DNA of 64,000 nucleotides from Rapana venosa (Eukaryota; Mollusca; Gastropoda; Neogastropoda; Muricidae), in NCBI GenBank assembly GCA_028751875.1, contig CM054141.1, positions 39,983,643 to 40,047,642 on the forward strand. The letters run 5' to 3'. Shown here piece by piece: positions 59,001-64,000 of the stretch. Every line of letters starts with the position of its first letter. The first letter of the stretch is position 1. The position numbers and the translations under genes were made by a program. The notes beneath the pieces were generated by a model that had not been told where the DNA came from, made no database searches, and saw nothing but the letters and a program-made list of their open reading frames with translations.

Positions 59001-61800
59001 CTTTCCCCTCCTCCACCTTACTTTGTTTTCTTTCTCCTCTTTCACCATGTTTGTTTTCTTTCTCCTCCACAACCGTGTTTGTTTTCTTTCTCCTCCACAA
59101 TCGTGTTTTCTTTCCTTTCCCCTCCTCCACCTTACTTTGTTTTTTTCTCCTCTTTTCACCATTTTTGTTTCTTTCTCCTCCCAACCATGTTGTTTTCTTT
59201 CTCCTGCACAATTGTGTTTTCTTTCCTTTCCCCTCCTCCACCTTACTTTTTTTTTCTTTCTCCTCCACCACCATGTTTGTGGTTTTTCTCCTCCAGCATG
59301 TTTGTTTTCTTTCTCCTCCACCACCATGTTTGTTTTGTTTCTCCTCCATCATGTTTGTTTTCTTTCTCTTGTACCATCATGTTTGTGTTCTTTCTCTTGT
59401 ACCATCATGTTTGTTTCTTTCTCCTCCATCATGTTTGTTTTCTTTCTCTTGTACCATCATGTTTGTTTTCTTTCTCTTTGTACCATCATGTTTGTTTTCT
59501 TTCTCTTGTACCATCATGTTTGTTTTGTTTTTCCTCCATCATGTTTGTTTTCTTTCTCTTGTACCATCACGTTTTTATTTCTCCTCCACCACCATGTTTG
59601 TTTTCTTTCTCCTCCTTCACCATGTTTGTTTTCTTTCACCTCCACAACCATGTTTGTTTTCTTTCTCCTCCTTCACCATGTTTGTTTTCTTTCACCTCCA
59701 CAACCATGTTTGTTTTCTTTCTCCTCCTTCACCATGTTTGTTTTCTTTCACCTCCACAACCATGTTTATTTTCTTTCTCCTCCTTCACCATGTTTGTTTT
59801 CTTTCACCTCCACAACCATGTTTGTTTTCTTTCTCCTCCACCACCATTGTTTGTTTTCTTTCTCCTCCACCACCATGTTTGTTTTATTTCTCCTCCACCA
59901 CCGTGTTTGTTTTCTTTCTTCTCCACCACCATGTTTGTTTTATTTCTTCTCTACCATCATGTTTGTGTTCTTTCTCCTCCACCACCAAGTTTGTGTTCTT
60001 TCTCCTCCACCACCAAGTTTGTGTTCTTTCTCCTCCACCACCAAGTTTGTGTTCTTTCTCCTCCACCACCAAGTTTGTGTTCTTTCTCCTCCACCACCAA
60101 GTTTGTGTTCTTTCTCCTCCACCACCAAGTTTGTGTTCTTTCTCCTCCACCACCAAGTTTGTGTTCTTTCTCCTCCACCACCAAGTTTGTGTTCTTTCTC
60201 CTCCACCACCAAGTTTGTGTTCTTTCTCCTCCACCACCATGTTTGTTTTCTTTCTCCTCTCCACCATCATGTTTGTTTTCCTTCTCCTCTCCACTGTCAT
60301 GTGTGTTTTCTTTTTCCTCCACCATCATGTTTGTTTTCTTTCTCTTCTCCACCACCATGTTTTGTTTTCTTTCTCCTCCACCGCAATTTGTTTTCTTTCT
60401 CCTCCACTACCATGTTTGTTTTCTTTCTCCCAACCATGTTTGTTTTCTTTTCTTCCTCCTCACCAGTTTATTTTCTTTCCTTCACACATGTTGTTTTCTT
60501 TCTCCCTCTACCACCATGTTTTTTTCTATTCCCTCTACCATCGTGTTTATTTTCTTTCTCCTCCACCACAATGTTTGTTTTCTTTCTCCTCTACCACCAT
60601 GTTGTTTTCTTTCTCCACCCACCATGTTTGTTTTCTTTCTCCTCCACCACATGTTTGTTTTTTTCTCCTCCACCATGTTTGTTTTCTTTCTCTCCACCAC
60701 CATGTTTGTTTTCTTTCTCCTCCTCACCATGTTTGTTTCTTTCTCCTCCACCACCATGTTTGTTTCTTTCTCCTCCACAACCGTGTTGTTTTCTTTCTCC
60801 TCACAATGTGTTTTTCTTCCTTTCCCTCTCCACCTCATTTGTTTTCTTTCTCCTCCACCACCATGTTTGTGTTCTTTCTCCTCCCACATGTTTGTTTCTT
60901 TCTCCTCCACCACCATGTTTGTTTTTTTCTCCTCCACTCATGTTTGTTTTCTTTCTCTTCACCACATGTTTGCTTTCTTTCTCTTGACCACATGTTTGTT
61001 TTCTTCCTCCCCATCATGTTTGTTTTCTTCTCCTCCACCTCATGTTTGTTTCTTTCTCTTGTACCATCATGTTTGTTTTCTTTCTCTTCGTACCACCATG
61101 TTTGTTTTGTTTTCTCCTCCACCGTTTGTTTTCTTTCTCCTTGTCCATCATGTTTGTTTTTTTTCCTCCATTCATGTTTGTTTTCTTTCTTCTGTCCATC
61201 ATATTTTTCTTTCTCTTCACCATTTTGTTTTCTTTTCCCTCCACATCCGTGTTTTCTTCCTTCCTCATGCCTCTCACCTAACTGTTTTCTCTTTGTCCTC
61301 CTTCACCAGTTTGTTTTCTTTCTCCTCACCACCATGCTGTTTTCTTCTCCCCACCATCATGTTTGTTTGCTTTCTCCTCCACCATGTTTGTTTTCTTTCT
61401 CCTCCATCACCATGTTTGTTTTCTTTCTCCTCCACCATGTTTGTTTCTTTCTCCCCACACATGTTTGTTTCTTTCTCCTCCATCACCATCATGCTTGTTT
61501 CTTTCTCCTCCACACCCCTGTTTGTTTTCTTTCTCCTCACATGTTTTTCTTCCTTTCCTCCACCACCTCATTTTGTTTTCTTTCTCCTCCACACATCATG
61601 TTTGTTTTCTTTCTCTCCATCCAGTCATGTTTGTTTTCTTTCTCCTCCACACCATGTTTGTTTTTTCTCTCCCCATCATGTTTGTTTTCTTTCTCCTGAC
61701 CACGTGCATTCTTTTTTTCTCTTTTTTTCTTCCTCCCCATCATGTTTGTTTTCTTTTCCTCCACCATCATGTTTGCTTTCTTTCTCTTAAATCATGTTTT
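56070..61800 (+). repeat. 28 bp minisatellite array, subfamily CATGTTTGTTTTCTTTC
   Basis: About 5.7 kb of units starting CATGTTTGTTTTCTTTC and ending CTCCTCCACCAC. Most are 28 bp, with 25 and 31 bp forms, all 1 mod 3. The consensus contains no stop in any of six frames. All three + frames stay open for thousands of bases (longest 1,894 codons at 56106-61790 and 1,635 at 56080-60987). Each frame cycles through three readings: MFVFFLLHHH, VCFLSPPPPC, LFSFSSTT. No exon signal or non-repeat domain supports a gene. Nested higher-order repeats are listed in the findings. After about 60300 single-base losses become frequent. Confidence 0.97.
59987..60238 (+). repeat. Nine identical 28 bp units
   Basis: AAGTTTGTGTTCTTTCTCC plus TCCACCACC repeats nine times with exact 28 bp spacing (starts at 59987, 60015, 60043, 60071, 60099, 60127, 60155, 60183, 60211). 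This is the most homogeneous block in the window and indicates recent local expansion or conversion. Confidence 0.97.
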
Positions 61801-63539
61801 TCTTTCTGGCCATTCTGTTGTTCTTTTTCCTCCATCCACTCTGATTTTGATTTCTCTGTCCCTTCTTTTTATTTGTTTTTCCTCACATCTTGTTTGTCTT
61901 CTCCTCTCCCTCCGTATCATCAATCTTGATTTCCTCCTTCCACATTGTATTTTGTCTCTTCGCCTCATCGAACTGGTTTTTTCTTTCTCTGACATCCTTA
62001 ATTTTTCTTTTCCTCCTCACCACGTTTGTTTCTTCTTCCTTCTCCACATCCATGCTTGTTTTCTTCTCCTCCTCCATCTTGTACGTTTGCTTTCTCTTTC
62101 CATGTTTGTATTCTTTCTCTTCCTTCACACATTTTTGTTTCTTTTCCTCCTCACAGCCTGTTCTTTTCTTTCTCCCCACTATCTTTTGTTTTCTTTCTTC
62201 GCTCACTGATCTGTTTGTTTTCTTTCTCCTCCACTCATCTTTTGTTTCTCTTCTCCTCCACTTCATGTTGTTTGCTTTCTCCCCCATCATTGTCTTGTTT
62301 TATTCTCCTCCACACTTATTTTGTTTTCTTTCTCATCCCATCTTTGTTTTTTTCCTCCGACCCATCTTTTGTTGTTTTTCCTCCACCATTGTTTAGTTTT
62401 GTTCTTCTGTTCCACCATATGGTGGTTTTTTTCTTTCTCTACCGCCATCATTTTTTTTCTTATTCCCCTTCTTCATCTTTGGCTTTCTTTCTCAATCTGT
62501 TTTCTTTTGGCATTCTGACTTCTTTTTCCATCACCTCCTGAGTATTTCGACTGCTTTGTTATTTGTTTGTTCTTCAACCTTCTTGTTTCCCTCCCTCCCT
62601 CTTCGACGTCTATTTACTACCCCATTGTTTTCTTTTCTTCCCGGTTTGCATTCTTGACATGTTATCATTGTTCTCCCTCCTCACACGTTGATATTTATCT
62701 TTTTTCGTCACATCATCTATTCCTTTCCTCCTACCTCCATCTTGAGTTTGTTTCCGCCTCTCATTCCATGTTATGTTAGTTTTTTCTTCTCACACTTGAT
62801 GTTGTTTTCCCTCTTCACTTGTATTTTCTTTTCCGCATCTTGTCTTTCTCTTCGCCAGTTGCTTTGTTGTGTTTTTCTCCTCTGCTGTTGATTTGCTTTT
62901 CTCTCTCCACTAGTTATGTTTACTTTCTCCGCCATCTTGATCTTTGTTTCTTCTCCCCATGCTTGAGATTTGTCTTCTTCTTCTCCGTCATCTGTATGTT
63001 ATTCTCCTCTCCTCATTTGAGTTTGGTCTTGTCCTCCCTTTTGTCAATTTTGCTTCTTCTATCTCCACCATGTTGGGTTTAGTCTTCTTTTCTTACTGCC
63101 TATTATTTCATTTCACTTCTTTCACTTTCCGTGAGTTTTCTTCTCGTCATATTATGCGTTATTGTGTTTCTCCTACATGTTTAGATTATGTTTTTTTCTT
63201 CGTCAAACTTAATGCTTATCTTCTTTCTCTCCATTTGACATGTTTCTCTTTCCGTCAAATTGACTGCTTTTTCTTCCTCACATTTGAATTACGTTATTCT
63301 TTTTCCATATGATCTATTCATTCCTCTCTGGCATTTGAATTGTCTTCTCGTCATTCCTGTCCATATGTTATCTTTTTTTACCTGTGATGTTCTACGTCAC
63401 ATGATGTCTTTTCTTCTTCTCCATTAATGTTATCTTCTTCTCCTCATGTTCAATGTACTTTCTTCTCCGTCGTAATTAACTTGCTTATCTTGTTCTTTTT
63501 CCTCATGTTGAGGTTTTCTTCTTCTTCTTCCGTACATGT
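61801..63539 (+). repeat. Decayed minisatellite
   Basis: T/C-rich with scattered CATGTTTG, CATCTTGTTTG and ATGTTGATATTTATC cores and frequent single-base losses. No gene is seen. Confidence 0.75.
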
Positions 63540-64000
63540 ATGCTTATCTTCTCTCCCTCCATGTTGAATTGTCTCTATCTCTTCCGTCATATTATGCTTA
63601 TCTTCTTCCCCCATGTTGAGATTTGTCTTCTTCTTCTTCCGCCATTATTAATGTTCATCTTCTTTCTCCTCCATGTTGAATTGTCTTTTCTTCTTCCTCA
63701 TATTAATGCTTATTTTTTTCTCTCATGTTGAATTTGTCTTTCTTCTTCTGTCATTTAATGCTTATCTTCTTTCTCCTCATGTTGATATGCGTCTCTTTCT
63801 TATTCCGTCAATTGAATGCTTTTTCTTTCTCCATGTTGATATTTACTTTTCTTCTGTCATATTAATGGTTATCTTCTTTCTCTCTATGTTGAGATTTGTC
63901 TTCTCTTCTTCTTCCGTCATACATCTTCTTCTCCTTCATGTTCAGACTGTGTCTTCTTCTTCCGTCATATTGATTCTTATCTTCTTTCCCTCCATGTTCA
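63540..64000 (+). repeat. Dimeric minisatellite, about 55-59 bp
   Basis: Two alternating monomers, CATGTTGAGATTTGTCTTC and TCATATTAATGCTTATCTTC, each followed by a C/T-rich linker. CATGTTGA recurs at about 63560, 63612, 63672, 63724, 63779, 63832 and 63886. The array continues past the window edge. Confidence 0.85.

Noticed and set aside
56106..61790. 1,894-codon open frame as a giant repeat protein gene
   Set aside because: The repeat unit has no stop triplet in any frame, all three + frames are open over the same DNA, and unit length of 1 mod 3 makes each frame rotate. No exon signals or non-repeat domain are visible.

Overview
This is a eukaryotic, animal-type window with no gene I can support. 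It looks like a mollusc, most likely a gastropod. Three dispersed repeat families (called SINE-A, SINE-B and SINE-D here) look like short interspersed elements I associate from memory with gastropod genomes, especially caenogastropods. That link is recollection plus visible motifs, not a database result. Long CA/GT, CT, GATA and AT microsatellites and the lack of compact coding regions fit a large invertebrate genome.

Layout. Positions 1-11900 are ordinary intergenic DNA. They hold a three-copy tandem of an approximately 0.8 kb unit (241-2640), a four-copy short dispersed motif (3090-7605), a decayed non-LTR reverse transcriptase fragment (5898-6275), Z-DNA-prone purine/pyrimidine tracts, one SINE-B and one SINE-D copy, and CT and GGT simple repeats. 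From about 12000 to the end, roughly 52 kb is dominated by one minisatellite superfamily. Its units are 25-34 bp, share a core close to CATGTTGATGTTTGTTTTC, and end in a C/T-rich linker made of CTC, CTT and CAC triplets. Subfamilies are local: 30 bp (12038-15480), 28 bp (20816-22290), 30 bp (25600-34500), 28 bp with a T-rich linker (35850-36540), 28 bp CTATGGTGATG type (40690-41455), 25 bp (46320-47215), 31/34/37 bp (47870-48830), 28 bp (56070-61800) and a dimer of about 55-59 bp (63540-64000). Decayed arrays lie between them. Every array runs in the same direction, with the pyrimidine-rich strand on top.

The arrays are interrupted by four islands of non-satellite DNA (17830-20815, 22290-25090, 43740-46090, 49190-52840) and by small SINE insertions at 40254-40660, 41457-41588 and 43060-43160. 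The islands carry most of the SINE copies, the second TIR-bearing element and most of the microsatellites.

The very long open reading frames, up to 1,894 codons at 56106-61790, follow from repeat units that contain no stop triplets. They are not evidence of proteins. In the 28 bp and 34 bp arrays the unit length is 1 mod 3, so a single open frame passes through all three unit readings. The most interesting feature of the window is this directional, stop-free satellite superfamily with several levels of higher-order structure.
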